This document shows positions 7,294 to 15,043 of a stretch of 64,000 nt of DNA, piece after piece. Position 1 is the stretch's first letter. Each line of letters starts with the position of its first letter. This DNA is from Neorhizobium galegae. Its GTDB lineage: Bacteria > Pseudomonadota > Alphaproteobacteria > Rhizobiales > Rhizobiaceae. The stretch spans positions 129,501-193,500 of the forward strand of contig NZ_CP090095.1 in NCBI RefSeq assembly GCF_021391675.1, in the 5' to 3' direction. The notes below the pieces were generated by a model. That model was not told the origin of the DNA and did no database searches. It worked only from the letters and a program-made list of their open reading frames with translations. The translations under genes were made by a program, and so were the position numbers.

Positions 7294-9581
7294 GCTGCTG
7301 CGCGCCCGGAACGGAAGGGTATCTGGATCACCCGCTTCCGTCCTCGGAGGAATTGACGCTGTCCAGCCGGGTGGTTACGCCAGGCCTGCGCCAGACCGAT
7401 CTCAGCGTTCCGCAGGTCCATTGCGGCACCTGCATCTCGACGATCGAAAAGGCGCTGAATGCATTGCCGTCGGTAGAGCGGGCTCGAGTCAATCTTTCTA
7501 CCAAACGCGTTTCGATCGTCTGGCGGGAGAAGGCCGGAGACGTCGCCACGGATCCGGTCGAACTGGTCAGGGCGATCGTCGATGCCACCGGCTACGATGC
7601 GCATCTTTTCTCGAATGCCGAGGAGGTCGGCGAAAAGCTGCAGCGCGACCTCATCCGCGCCGTCGCGCTCTGCGGTTTTGCGGCAGCAAACATCATGCTG
7701 CTTTCGGTTTCGGTCTGGTCGGGCGCCGATGCCTCGACGCGTGATATGTTCCATTGGATATCGGCGTTGATCGCCGCGCCGGCGCTGATCTATGGCGGCC
7801 GTTTCTTCTATCAGTCGGCCTGGAATGCGCTCAGCCGCCGCCGTACCAACATGGACGTGCCGATCGCACTCGCGATTACGCTCTCCTATGCAGTGTCGCT
7901 CTGGGAGACCATGCATCACGGCGAACAGGCCTGGTTCGATGCGACCGTCTCGCTGCTGTTCTTCCTGCTGATCGGCCGCACGCTGGACCACATCATGCGC
8001 GACCGGGCACGGGCCGCAATCAGCGGCCTTGCGCGCCTCTCGCCCCGCGGCGCCACGGTGGTCGTCCCGGACGGCTCGCGCGAATATCGCCCGGTGGACG
8101 AAATCCGGCCGGGCGACCGGGTGGCGATTGCCGCCGGTGAGCGGGTGCCGGTCGATGGGGTGGTCGAAAGCGGCGCAAGCGACATCGATGTCTCGATCGT
8201 CAACGGCGAAAGCGCACCAAGGCCGGTCCGGGTCGGCGATATGATACAGGCCGGGACGCTCAGCCTCACCGGTTCGCTGGTTCTGAAGGCGACGGCCGCT
8301 GCCAAGGATTCCTTCCTGTCCGAAGTCATTTCGCTGATGGAAGCGGCCGAGGGCGGCCGGGCACGGTATCGCCGCATCGCCGATCGCGCGGCGCAATATT
8401 ATTCTCCGGCCGTCCACTTCCTGGCGCTCACGGCCTTCGTCTCGTGGGGCTTGATCGGCGGCGATTGGAAACACGCCATGCTGGTCGCCATCGCCGTCCT
8501 GATCATCACCTGCCCCTGCGCGCTTGGCCTTGCGGTGCCGGTGGTGCAGGTCGTCGCGGCCGGCCGGCTGTTCAGGAACGGGATCATGGTCAAGGACGGT
8601 TCGGCCATGGAGCGGCTTGCCGAAATCGACACCGTGCTTTTCGACAAGACCGGCACGCTGACCTTGGGCCGGCCCCGGCTGCTGGATGTCGAGCGGTTCG
8701 ACAGGAAGCAGCTCGCTTTGGCCGCCGGGCTCGCCGTTCATTCGCGCCACCCTCTCTCCCAGACGCTCGCGATGGCGGTATCCGGCCCGGTTGCGGTCTT
8801 CGAGACGGTCACCGAAATCCCGGGCCGGGGACTCGAAGCGGCGACGCCGGCAGGCGTCTATCGCCTCGGCAACCGGCGCTTTGCCCTGTCGGTGCCGGAT
8901 GACGGAAGCCCGGGCAATATTGTGACTGAGACGGTTCTCTCGCTCGACGCCGAGGAGATCGCCACCTTCCGCTTCGACGATTCGCTTCGTCCCGGTGCCC
9001 TGGCTGTCACGGCATCCCTCGCGGCCAGGGGTTTCGAGACGGGCATTCTGTCGGGTGACCGGCGCCGGGTGGTTGCCGATCTCGCCATTCGCCTCGGCCT
9101 CGAACACTGGCAGGCCGAGCTTTCGCCGAAACAGAAGGCGGAGTTCTGCACGTCGCTCGCGGCGAGCGGCCGCAAGGTGCTGATGGTCGGCGACGGCATC
9201 AATGACGCACCGGCGCTCGCCGCCGCGCATGTCTCGATCGCACCGGCGACAGCGGCGGACGTCGGCCGTCAGGCCGCCGACTTCGTGTTCATGCGCGACA
9301 GCCTTGAGGCGGTGCCGCTGGCGATCGACATATCGCGACGCGCAGGCCGGTTGATCCGCCAGAATTTCGCGCTTGCCATCGGCTACAATGTCATCGCCGT
9401 GCCGATCGCGCTTGCCGGGTATGCGACGCCGCTGATTGCCGCGGTTGCCATGTCCACGTCGTCGATCATCGTCGTCGCCAATGCGCTGCGGCTCAGCGGA
9501 TCGGGGAGCGCCGTCGAGGCGGAGGCGACAAGGAGCAACGGCACGACCGCCGCTCCTCCCGGTGAGGCTCGCGTCGCATGA
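7290..9581 (+). CDS. ccoI: P1B-type copper-transporting ATPase CcoI (FixI/CopA2)
   Basis: This 763-residue copper-exporting P-type ATPase supplies copper for cbb3 oxidase assembly. An N-terminal HMA domain carries a CxxC pair (C45 and C48, in HCGTC). The membrane metal site is CPC in ITCPCALGL, the phosphorylation motif is DKTGTLT and the hinge is GDGINDAPA. The actuator loop reads NGESAP instead of the usual TGES. The frame stays open upstream to 6678, but ATG at 7290 overlaps the ccoH stop as in other ccoGHIS operons. Confidence 0.95.
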   Translation: MSCCAPGTEGYLDHPLPSSEELTLSSRVVTPGLRQTDLSVPQVHCGTCISTIEKALNALPSVERARVNLSTKRVSIVWREKAGDVATDPVELVRAIVDATGYDAHLFSNAEEVGEKLQRDLIRAVALCGFAAANIMLLSVSVWSGADASTRDMFHWISALIAAPALIYGGRFFYQSAWNALSRRRTNMDVPIALAITLSYAVSLWETMHHGEQAWFDATVSLLFFLLIGRTLDHIMRDRARAAISGLARLSPRGATVVVPDGSREYRPVDEIRPGDRVAIAAGERVPVDGVVESGASDIDVSIVNGESAPRPVRVGDMIQAGTLSLTGSLVLKATAAAKDSFLSEVISLMEAAEGGRARYRRIADRAAQYYSPAVHFLALTAFVSWGLIGGDWKHAMLVAIAVLIITCPCALGLAVPVVQVVAAGRLFRNGIMVKDGSAMERLAEIDTVLFDKTGTLTLGRPRLLDVERFDRKQLALAAGLAVHSRHPLSQTLAMAVSGPVAVFETVTEIPGRGLEAATPAGVYRLGNRRFALSVPDDGSPGNIVTETVLSLDAEEIATFRFDDSLRPGALAVTASLAARGFETGILSGDRRRVVADLAIRLGLEHWQAELSPKQKAEFCTSLAASGRKVLMVGDGINDAPALAAAHVSIAPATAADVGRQAADFVFMRDSLEAVPLAIDISRRAGRLIRQNFALAIGYNVIAVPIALAGYATPLIAAVAMSTSSIIVVANALRLSGSGSAVEAEATRSNGTTAAPPGEARVA

Positions 9582-9724
9582 ACATGCTGATCTACCTCAT
9601 CCCAATCGCGCTTTTCCTCGGCGGTCTCGGCCTCTTCGCCTTTCTCTGGTCGCTGAAGAGCGGCCAGTACGACGATCTCGAAGGCGCGTCCTGGCGCGTG
9701 TTGCAGGACGACCCGCCGGAATGA
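9578..9724 (+). CDS. ccoS: cbb3 oxidase maturation protein CcoS
   Basis: This 48-residue single-pass membrane protein begins MNMLIYLIPIALFLGG. After the membrane segment it carries SGQYDDLEGASWRVL, the family signature. It starts in an ATGA overlap with the ccoI stop and closes the ccoGHIS operon. CcoS is needed for cofactor insertion into the oxidase. Confidence 0.93.
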   Translation: MNMLIYLIPIALFLGGLGLFAFLWSLKSGQYDDLEGASWRVLQDDPPE

Positions 9725-9890
9725 ACCGGTGACCTCCGACAAGCTCCGGGCACGTTCTCAAGGTTCTCAGGCGTGGGCGTTGCCGGCGGCTTTCTTGCCG
9801 AGGGCACAGTCGTGAGGCATTCTTTTCGTTGAAACCGCCAACAAATGGTACCTGCGCCGCAAGGACTGCGACCTTCACGAAAGGAATTCG

Positions 9891-10292
9891 ATGCGTTTTA
9901 TCAATCCCATTCCTTTCGTCCGTGACATAAATCACTCGAAAGCGTTTTACCGAGATAGGCTCGGGCTGAGGATAGTGGAGGATTTCGGGGACTTCGTACT
10001 CTTCGAAACAGGTTTCGCAATCCACGAAGGCAGTTCGCTTGAGCAAACGATTTGGCGGCAAGCCCCTGTTGCGAACGAACCCTACGGACGGAGAAATTTG
10101 CTGCTATATTTCGAACATGAGAATGTCGATGCGGCCTTTGAAAACATCGCGCCGCATGTGGAACTGATCCATCCGGTAGAGCCGCAAGCCTGGGGGCAGC
10201 GGGTCTTCCGCTTTTATGACCCCGACGGACACGCGATAGAGATCGGTGAACCACAAAGGCTAAACCCTTCTGGGACTTCACAGAAACTCTGA
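9891..10292 (+). CDS. VOC-superfamily (glyoxalase/bleomycin-resistance-like) protein
   Basis: This 133-residue protein has a single VOC fold: it starts RFINPIPFVRDINHSKAFYRDRLGL and ends WGQRVFRFYDPDGHAIEIGEP, the usual paired beta-alpha-beta halves. A possible metal-ligand glutamate sits in the C-terminal IEIGE. Such proteins include antibiotic-binding proteins, dioxygenases and isomerases, and the substrate is unknown. ATG has AAGGA six bases upstream. The gene is visibly AT-richer than its neighbours, stands alone between the cco operon and hfixL, and is followed by a strong terminator, so recent acquisition is possible. Confidence 0.8.
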   Translation: MRFINPIPFVRDINHSKAFYRDRLGLRIVEDFGDFVLFETGFAIHEGSSLEQTIWRQAPVANEPYGRRNLLLYFEHENVDAAFENIAPHVELIHPVEPQAWGQRVFRFYDPDGHAIEIGEPQRLNPSGTSQKL

Positions 10293-10299
10293 GCTCTAC

Positions 10300-10338
10300 G
10301 GCTGTATCTGAGGCGCTGGCCGCAGATACAGCCCTTTT
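10300..10338. terminator. Strong hairpin terminator between convergent genes
   Basis: GGCTGTATCTG at 10300-10310 pairs perfectly with CAGATACAGCC at 10323-10333 around a 12-base loop, followed by CTTTT. On the minus strand an A-run upstream becomes the mirrored context, so it may terminate both the VOC gene and hfixL. Confidence 0.8.
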
Positions 10339-10348
10339 GAAACCCCAC

Positions 10349-12271
10349 TCAGTCCAGCAGTTCGCGAAGCCGCACCGCGAGTTCCCTGGCAGTATACGGC
10401 TTCTTGAGCCAGCTACCGGATTGGGCGAGCTCGCGTCCGGCGATCGCCGGTTCGGCGTAGCCGGAGGTGAACAACACCTTCATGCCTGGCCGTCTTGCGC
10501 GGACTTCGGCCGCCAGTTCGTCGCCTGTCATCCCGCCCGGCATCACGATATCGGTGAAAAGAAGGTGGATGCCGTCGTGCTGGCCGAGCTGGTCCAGCGC
10601 TTCCCGGCCGCTCGAGGCCTCGATGACGCGATAACCGAGCTGCGTCAGCCGCGACACGGCGATGCGCCGGACCCGCGGGTCATCCTCGACGACGAGGATC
10701 TTTTCGTTGCCGCCGGGAATGGAGACCTGCTTCGTGGCAGCCTCGACAGCAAGCGGGTCCGCCGCTTCCGCCTTGCGCACCACCGGCAGGAAAATTCTGA
10801 CGCTCGTGCCCTGTCCCGGCTCGCTGTAGAGCTGGATATGCCCGCCGGACTGTTTGGCGAAACCGTAGACCATGCTGAGGCCAAGGCCCGTTCCGGCGCC
10901 CAGGCCTTTGGTGGTGAAGAAGGGCTCGAAGGCCTTGTCCCTGATATCGGGAGACATGCCGATGCCCGTGTCGGTGACGGAAATCAGCACGAAGTCTCCG
11001 GTGCGGACGTCGGGATACATCTGCGCGTAGTCGACATCCAGTCTGACGCGGGAAATCTCGATCGACAGCTTGCCGCCGCGCGGCATCGCGTCGCGGGCAT
11101 TGAGCGTCAGGTTGAGAAGCGCATTCTGGAGCTGCGATCCGTCGACCAGCGCTTCGTTGGAGACGCCGGTGACCGTGGTGCGAAGTTCGATCGTTTCGCC
11201 GAGCGTGCGCCGCAGAAGTTCCGAAAAGCCGGACACGAGATTGCCGATATCCGCGAGCTTCGGGTTGAGCGGCTGGCGCCGTCCGAACGCCAGAAGCTGG
11301 CCGGTCAGTTTGGCGCCGTCTTCCGCAGCGCCCTGCGCCTCATGCAGCAGCTCCAGCAGGCCCGCATCCGCGAGCTTGTTCTCGATCATCTCGAGATTGC
11401 CGCTGATGACCGTCAGAAGATTGTTGAAATCGTGCGCCAGGCCGCCGGTGAGCTGGCCTATCGCTTCCATCTTCTGGGCCTGGCGCAGCTCTTCTTCGAT
11501 CTTGTGACGGCTGGTGAGGTCGCGGACGAAGCCGGTAAAGATGCGTTTTCCGTTGGTGACGGCTTCGCCGACCGAAAGCTCCATCGGAAACGTGCTTCCG
11601 TCCTTGCGCTGTCCGGTCACGACGCGGCCGTAACCGATGATCCGGCGTTCGCCGGTATGGAGGTAGCGTGAGATATATCCGTCATGGGCGTCCCGGTCGG
11701 GCGAAGGCATCAGCATCTTCACATTGTGGCCGCAGACCTCGTCGGACGAGTAGCCGAACAGCCGTTCCGCAGCAGCACTGAAGGACGAGATGCAGCCGAC
11801 CTCGTCGATGACGACCATCGATTCCGGAACGGTGTCCAGAATGGAGCGCAGATGCGCTTCGCGTTCGGCAAGATCGTTCTGCACCCTTTTCATCTCGGTG
11901 ATATCGTTGTTCGTTTGAATGATGACCGAAGGACCGTCGCTCGATGGATTGACGGCCACCCAGCGGGTCGCCACGAAGACCGGGTGTCCATGCTTGTGAT
12001 GATGGACGACCTCGCCCTGCCAGGCATGATAAGTCTGGACATGTCGACGAATATCGTCGAGCGGCTCGGGAAACTCTGTCGCCAGAAGATCGTGAACGAC
12101 CTTGCCGAGAGCCTCCTCCCGACGCCATCCGTAAAGCTGCTCGCAGCCGCTGGTCCAGCGGCTGATGATGCCGTCCACGCCATGGGCGATAAGGTTGGCA
12201 TCGTCGAGAAGAGAGGTGACGGCATCGAGTTGGCTTTCCGCCGTGGCTTCGGATCCTGTATTGCCGTTCAT
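10349..12271 (-). CDS. hfixL: Hybrid FixL oxygen-sensor histidine kinase (PAS-PAS-kinase-receiver)
   Basis: This 640-residue soluble hybrid kinase has a first PAS domain at about residues 15-130 and a second PAS at 135-255. The phosphoacceptor is H280 in GGLAHDFNN, the ATPase domain spans 375-500 (N391, DTGIG) and a C-terminal receiver covers 520-638 with D574. The second PAS carries the FixL heme-pocket pattern: H196, R202 and R216 fall where H200, R206 and R220 lie in Bradyrhizobium FixL, within HDGYISRY and IIGYGRVVTG. No membrane segment is evident. It starts 11 bases after the fixK stop, so it is probably co-transcribed with fixK. The architecture matches the hFixL of Rhizobium etli and R. 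leguminosarum. Confidence 0.9.
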   Translation of the reverse strand: MNGNTGSEATAESQLDAVTSLLDDANLIAHGVDGIISRWTSGCEQLYGWRREEALGKVVHDLLATEFPEPLDDIRRHVQTYHAWQGEVVHHHKHGHPVFVATRWVAVNPSSDGPSVIIQTNNDITEMKRVQNDLAEREAHLRSILDTVPESMVVIDEVGCISSFSAAAERLFGYSSDEVCGHNVKMLMPSPDRDAHDGYISRYLHTGERRIIGYGRVVTGQRKDGSTFPMELSVGEAVTNGKRIFTGFVRDLTSRHKIEEELRQAQKMEAIGQLTGGLAHDFNNLLTVISGNLEMIENKLADAGLLELLHEAQGAAEDGAKLTGQLLAFGRRQPLNPKLADIGNLVSGFSELLRRTLGETIELRTTVTGVSNEALVDGSQLQNALLNLTLNARDAMPRGGKLSIEISRVRLDVDYAQMYPDVRTGDFVLISVTDTGIGMSPDIRDKAFEPFFTTKGLGAGTGLGLSMVYGFAKQSGGHIQLYSEPGQGTSVRIFLPVVRKAEAADPLAVEAATKQVSIPGGNEKILVVEDDPRVRRIAVSRLTQLGYRVIEASSGREALDQLGQHDGIHLLFTDIVMPGGMTGDELAAEVRARRPGMKVLFTSGYAEPAIAGRELAQSGSWLKKPYTARELAVRLRELLD

Positions 12272-12282
12272 GTCTATTCCGT

Positions 12283-13038
12283 TTAATGGCGCCGTCGCTC
12301 ACCGAGAGCGATCAGGTCGCGCCGCATGTCTCCACAGTCATCGTCGTCTCCGGCGAGTTGCGCAAGCATCCCCGGTCGTTCGATTCTTATGGAATGACGG
12401 GCGGCCGGGTCCAGAACATTCAACACGCCCTTGCCGATAAGCCTGGTGATCGTACGCGAAACGGTCTCGATCGTCAGTCCGAGATAGTCGGCCATGTCCT
12501 GCCGGCTCATGGAGAGTTCGACGACCGGCTGCGCATTGGGTTCGGCCATCGCGCGTTTCAGGTATCTCAGAAGGAAGGTGCAGAGCCGCTCTTCCGCGCT
12601 TTTGCTCGACAGGAGCACCATCTGGTCCTGGGCGGCGGCCATTTCGTCGCAGACGCGGGCAAAGACCTTTGGCCGCAGGCTCTCGGAATTGATGACGGCT
12701 GCCTCGAATTGCCGACGCGCCAGCCGGCGGACCTTCGCCGTGGTGATTGCTTCCGCTGTGTAGATATAATTGTCCCGGAACGACACGCCGATCATATCAC
12801 CGGCATGCAGAAACCCGGTGATGACCCGCCGTCCGTCCGAAATGATCCGGAAAACGCGTAACGTCCCCTCCATGACTTCAAAAATATGCCTGGCCTCGTC
12901 GCCCTCGAAGAACAGGGCCTGGCCGCCCGACAGATATTCCACAGGCTGCTTCGCGAACAGCGAATGCAGGCAATCCGGTTCGTCGAGCGGTCTTGCTGCT
13001 GCCGCGGTGAAGGTCTTTGCATAATCCGTGAGAAACAT
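12283..13038 (-). CDS. fixK: Crp/Fnr-family transcriptional activator FixK
   Basis: This 251-residue regulator has an N-terminal cyclic-nucleotide-like beta-roll and a C-terminal winged helix. The recognition helix reads ETVSR (E191, S194, R195), the FNR/FixK pattern that reads TTGA-N6-TCAA. It lacks the N-terminal cysteine cluster of oxygen-sensing FNR/FnrN, so its activity is expected to be set by expression, not by an iron-sulfur cluster. The frame is open to 13182, but ATG at 13038 follows AGGGGC and gives a normal FixK N-terminus. It is divergent from fxkR and upstream of hfixL. Likely targets are the sites at 1136 and 5135. Confidence 0.9.
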   Translation of the reverse strand: MFLTDYAKTFTAAAARPLDEPDCLHSLFAKQPVEYLSGGQALFFEGDEARHIFEVMEGTLRVFRIISDGRRVITGFLHAGDMIGVSFRDNYIYTAEAITTAKVRRLARRQFEAAVINSESLRPKVFARVCDEMAAAQDQMVLLSSKSAEERLCTFLLRYLKRAMAEPNAQPVVELSMSRQDMADYLGLTIETVSRTITRLIGKGVLNVLDPAARHSIRIERPGMLAQLAGDDDDCGDMRRDLIALGERRRH

Positions 13039-13124
13039 GAAACTGCCCCTATCCGTTTGGTTGAGGCAGTTGACCGAATCCCGGTAACGCGCGAATGCTA
13101 GTCGTGTGAAAGACGGTTCTAGTT

Positions 13125-13140
13125 GGTAACAATCTGTAAC
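13125..13140 (-). promoter_or_regulatory. Candidate FxkR-binding K-box upstream of fixK
   Basis: On the minus strand this reads GTTACAGATTGTTACC, a direct repeat of GTTAC(A/C) with a ten-base period, 86 bases before fixK and 17 bases before fxkR. It closely matches the K-box described for FxkR in R. etli, as recalled (GTTACA-N4-GTTACA). Tandem repeats are the usual target of OmpR-type regulators. Confidence 0.75.
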
Positions 13141-13157
13141 ACGCCGGTTCCCTGTTG

Positions 13158-13883
13158 ATGTCATCCCCCGCAAGCTCAGCAAACATCCTCGTCGTCGACG
13201 ACGATCCCCGAATCCGCCAGATGCTGACGCGGTATTTCGAGGGCGAAGGATATGCCGTCAGCGCGGTATCCGACGGGCAGGAAATGCGCGCTCAGCTGAA
13301 GCGGCAGGAGGTTGACATCATCCTCCTCGACCTGTCGTTGCCCGGCGGCCAGGACGGTTTTGACCTTGCACGGGAAATCCGGATGCAATCGGATGTTCCG
13401 ATCATGATGCTGACGGGCCGCGACGACGTGGTCGACCGGATCCTCGGCATCGAGATCGGTGCTGACGATTACATCGCAAAACCGTTTCACCTGCGCGAAG
13501 TGCATGCGCGGCTGAAATCGATCCTCAGGCGGCGCCAGCCGGCTCAGCCGAAGCCGGAGGTAAACGAGGAGAAGATCGTCCGTTTCGAAGGATGGACGCT
13601 CAGCCTTTCCAGGCGCCAGCTGCTGTCTGCCGAAGATGGCGAAGTCGAACTGACGACGGGCGAATTCGAGATGCTGGCGGCCTTCGTGCAGCATGCGGGC
13701 CGGGTGCTGACACGCGATTTCCTGATGGACGCGACGAGGGGGCGGCAGCTCGATGCCTTCGACCGCACGATCGATGCCCAGATCGTCCGGCTGCGCCGCA
13801 AGATCGAGGCGGATGCCAAACATCCCCAGCTCATCAAGGCCGTTCGCGGCGTCGGTTACATTTTCACCGGCAAGCTCGGCTGA
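13158..13883 (+). CDS. fxkR: OmpR-family response regulator FxkR
   Basis: This 241-residue protein has a receiver domain at residues 8-120, with D58 as acceptor in IILLDLSLPG and a conserved lysine in YIAKPFH, and an OmpR/PhoB winged helix at about 135-238 ending GVGYIFTGKL. FixJ would have a LuxR-type output domain, so this is not FixJ. Divergence from fixK and nearness to hfixL match FxkR, the partner of hFixL that activates fixK. A TTG three bases upstream is in frame, but ATG at 13158 is taken. The function comes from architecture and context, not from an alignment. Confidence 0.82.
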   Translation: MSSPASSANILVVDDDPRIRQMLTRYFEGEGYAVSAVSDGQEMRAQLKRQEVDIILLDLSLPGGQDGFDLAREIRMQSDVPIMMLTGRDDVVDRILGIEIGADDYIAKPFHLREVHARLKSILRRRQPAQPKPEVNEEKIVRFEGWTLSLSRRQLLSAEDGEVELTTGEFEMLAAFVQHAGRVLTRDFLMDATRGRQLDAFDRTIDAQIVRLRRKIEADAKHPQLIKAVRGVGYIFTGKLG

Positions 13884-15035
13884 TCAAAAAATAACCTGTC
13901 TGTCCGCCGCAGAAAGCCCGGCAAAAGCTCTTTCCCGCATATCGTCCGCATCGGAGCCCTGCAGCGGAACCGGCCCCAAAGGCAGGTCGTGGTCCACCGG
14001 TCTGCCGACCGAAATCGGCAGCAATTCAAGTCTTTTGCACGTACCGTCATCCGCAAGCGTCAACCGGATCGCGGCGCTGCGCCAGACATCGACATGCTTT
14101 TCGTCATAGGTCGCCGGCCGCCCGGTGTGGAAGACGAAGTTGCCGAGGCCGGCGATGATCACCCGCCCGCGATAAAAGATGAGCGGCTGCATGACCGGCG
14201 CGCCGGTACCAAGCACCAGATCCGCGCCGTAGTCGATCAGGCCGCGACAGAGATCGAGCAGCCAGTCGGGCGTCGTTTTCCAGTTCGAATCCCAGTGATG
14301 GCCGTGGAGCGCCACCGCCACCAGATCCCCTATCGCCTTTGCGGCATCGATGCCGTCGACGAGCCGCTGCATGTCCGTCTCGTTCGCCGTCCAGTGTGCA
14401 CCGATGGCGGCGCCGGCAGCGACGGGCGTGCCGAAGACCTCCAGTTCCGGGCGTTCGCCCACATCATAACCCACGGCGGCACGTGCCGCGCCGCGTTTGT
14501 CGTCGCCGAGGGTCCCGACGATCCTCTTCAGCGTCTCGAATTCTTCGGCCGGCACGCTCACCGTCCGCTTCATCCGCAACGGGGCAATGCCACCGCGCTC
14601 GGTCGAGGCATAGTTGATGTCCGGCTGCGGCCCGAGATCGACGGAGAAGATGGCAAGCGATTGCTCAGGTCCCGGCACGATCGTCGGCGCGGCAGCCTGC
14701 TCGATATCCTGCCCGCTGCCTGCGAGCTTCAGCCCGGCCATTTCCACCGCGGCGCGCGTCGAGGCGATGCCCGGCGGGCCGAGATCGAAGGCATGGTTGT
14801 TGGCATGCGTCACCGCGTGAAAACCGAGTTCCCGAATGGAAACCAGCGCATCCGGGGAAGCCAGATGCAGCGTCTTCGTCTTGGTGGGCCATGCCCCTGC
14901 CGTCTCCACCGTCGCCTCGAGATTGCCGAAGACCACATCCGCCTCGAGGAAATCCCGGACCTCGGCCTGCCCCTCGCCATGGAGGTCGAGGGGGCCGTGG
15001 ATCAGGATTTGGCCGGTAACGGCGACGGTCAGCAT
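13884..15035 (-). CDS. CapA-family (poly-gamma-glutamate synthesis/metallophosphatase-like) protein
   Basis: This 383-residue protein has CapA motifs: VVFGNLEA near residue 35, THANNHAFDLG near residue 78 and a late HGHHWD. The first family motif, normally GD with a metal-binding aspartate near the N-terminus, here reads TGQILIHG, so one ligand may be missing. No signal peptide is seen. Its ATG lies eight bases after the stop of the CocE-like hydrolase, which puts it at the end of the oligopeptide importer operon. A role in polymer or peptide hydrolysis is inferred from context only. It is directly convergent with fxkR. Confidence 0.75.
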   Translation of the reverse strand: MLTVAVTGQILIHGPLDLHGEGQAEVRDFLEADVVFGNLEATVETAGAWPTKTKTLHLASPDALVSIRELGFHAVTHANNHAFDLGPPGIASTRAAVEMAGLKLAGSGQDIEQAAAPTIVPGPEQSLAIFSVDLGPQPDINYASTERGGIAPLRMKRTVSVPAEEFETLKRIVGTLGDDKRGAARAAVGYDVGERPELEVFGTPVAAGAAIGAHWTANETDMQRLVDGIDAAKAIGDLVAVALHGHHWDSNWKTTPDWLLDLCRGLIDYGADLVLGTGAPVMQPLIFYRGRVIIAGLGNFVFHTGRPATYDEKHVDVWRSAAIRLTLADDGTCKRLELLPISVGRPVDHDLPLGPVPLQGSDADDMRERAFAGLSAADRQVIF

Positions 15036-15043
15036 GGCCTAGT

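Noticed and set aside
13061..13074. TTGAGGCAGTTGAC upstream of fixK as a FixK self-regulation site
   Set aside because: Only the left half matches; the right half is TGAC instead of TCAA, so it is not a dyad.
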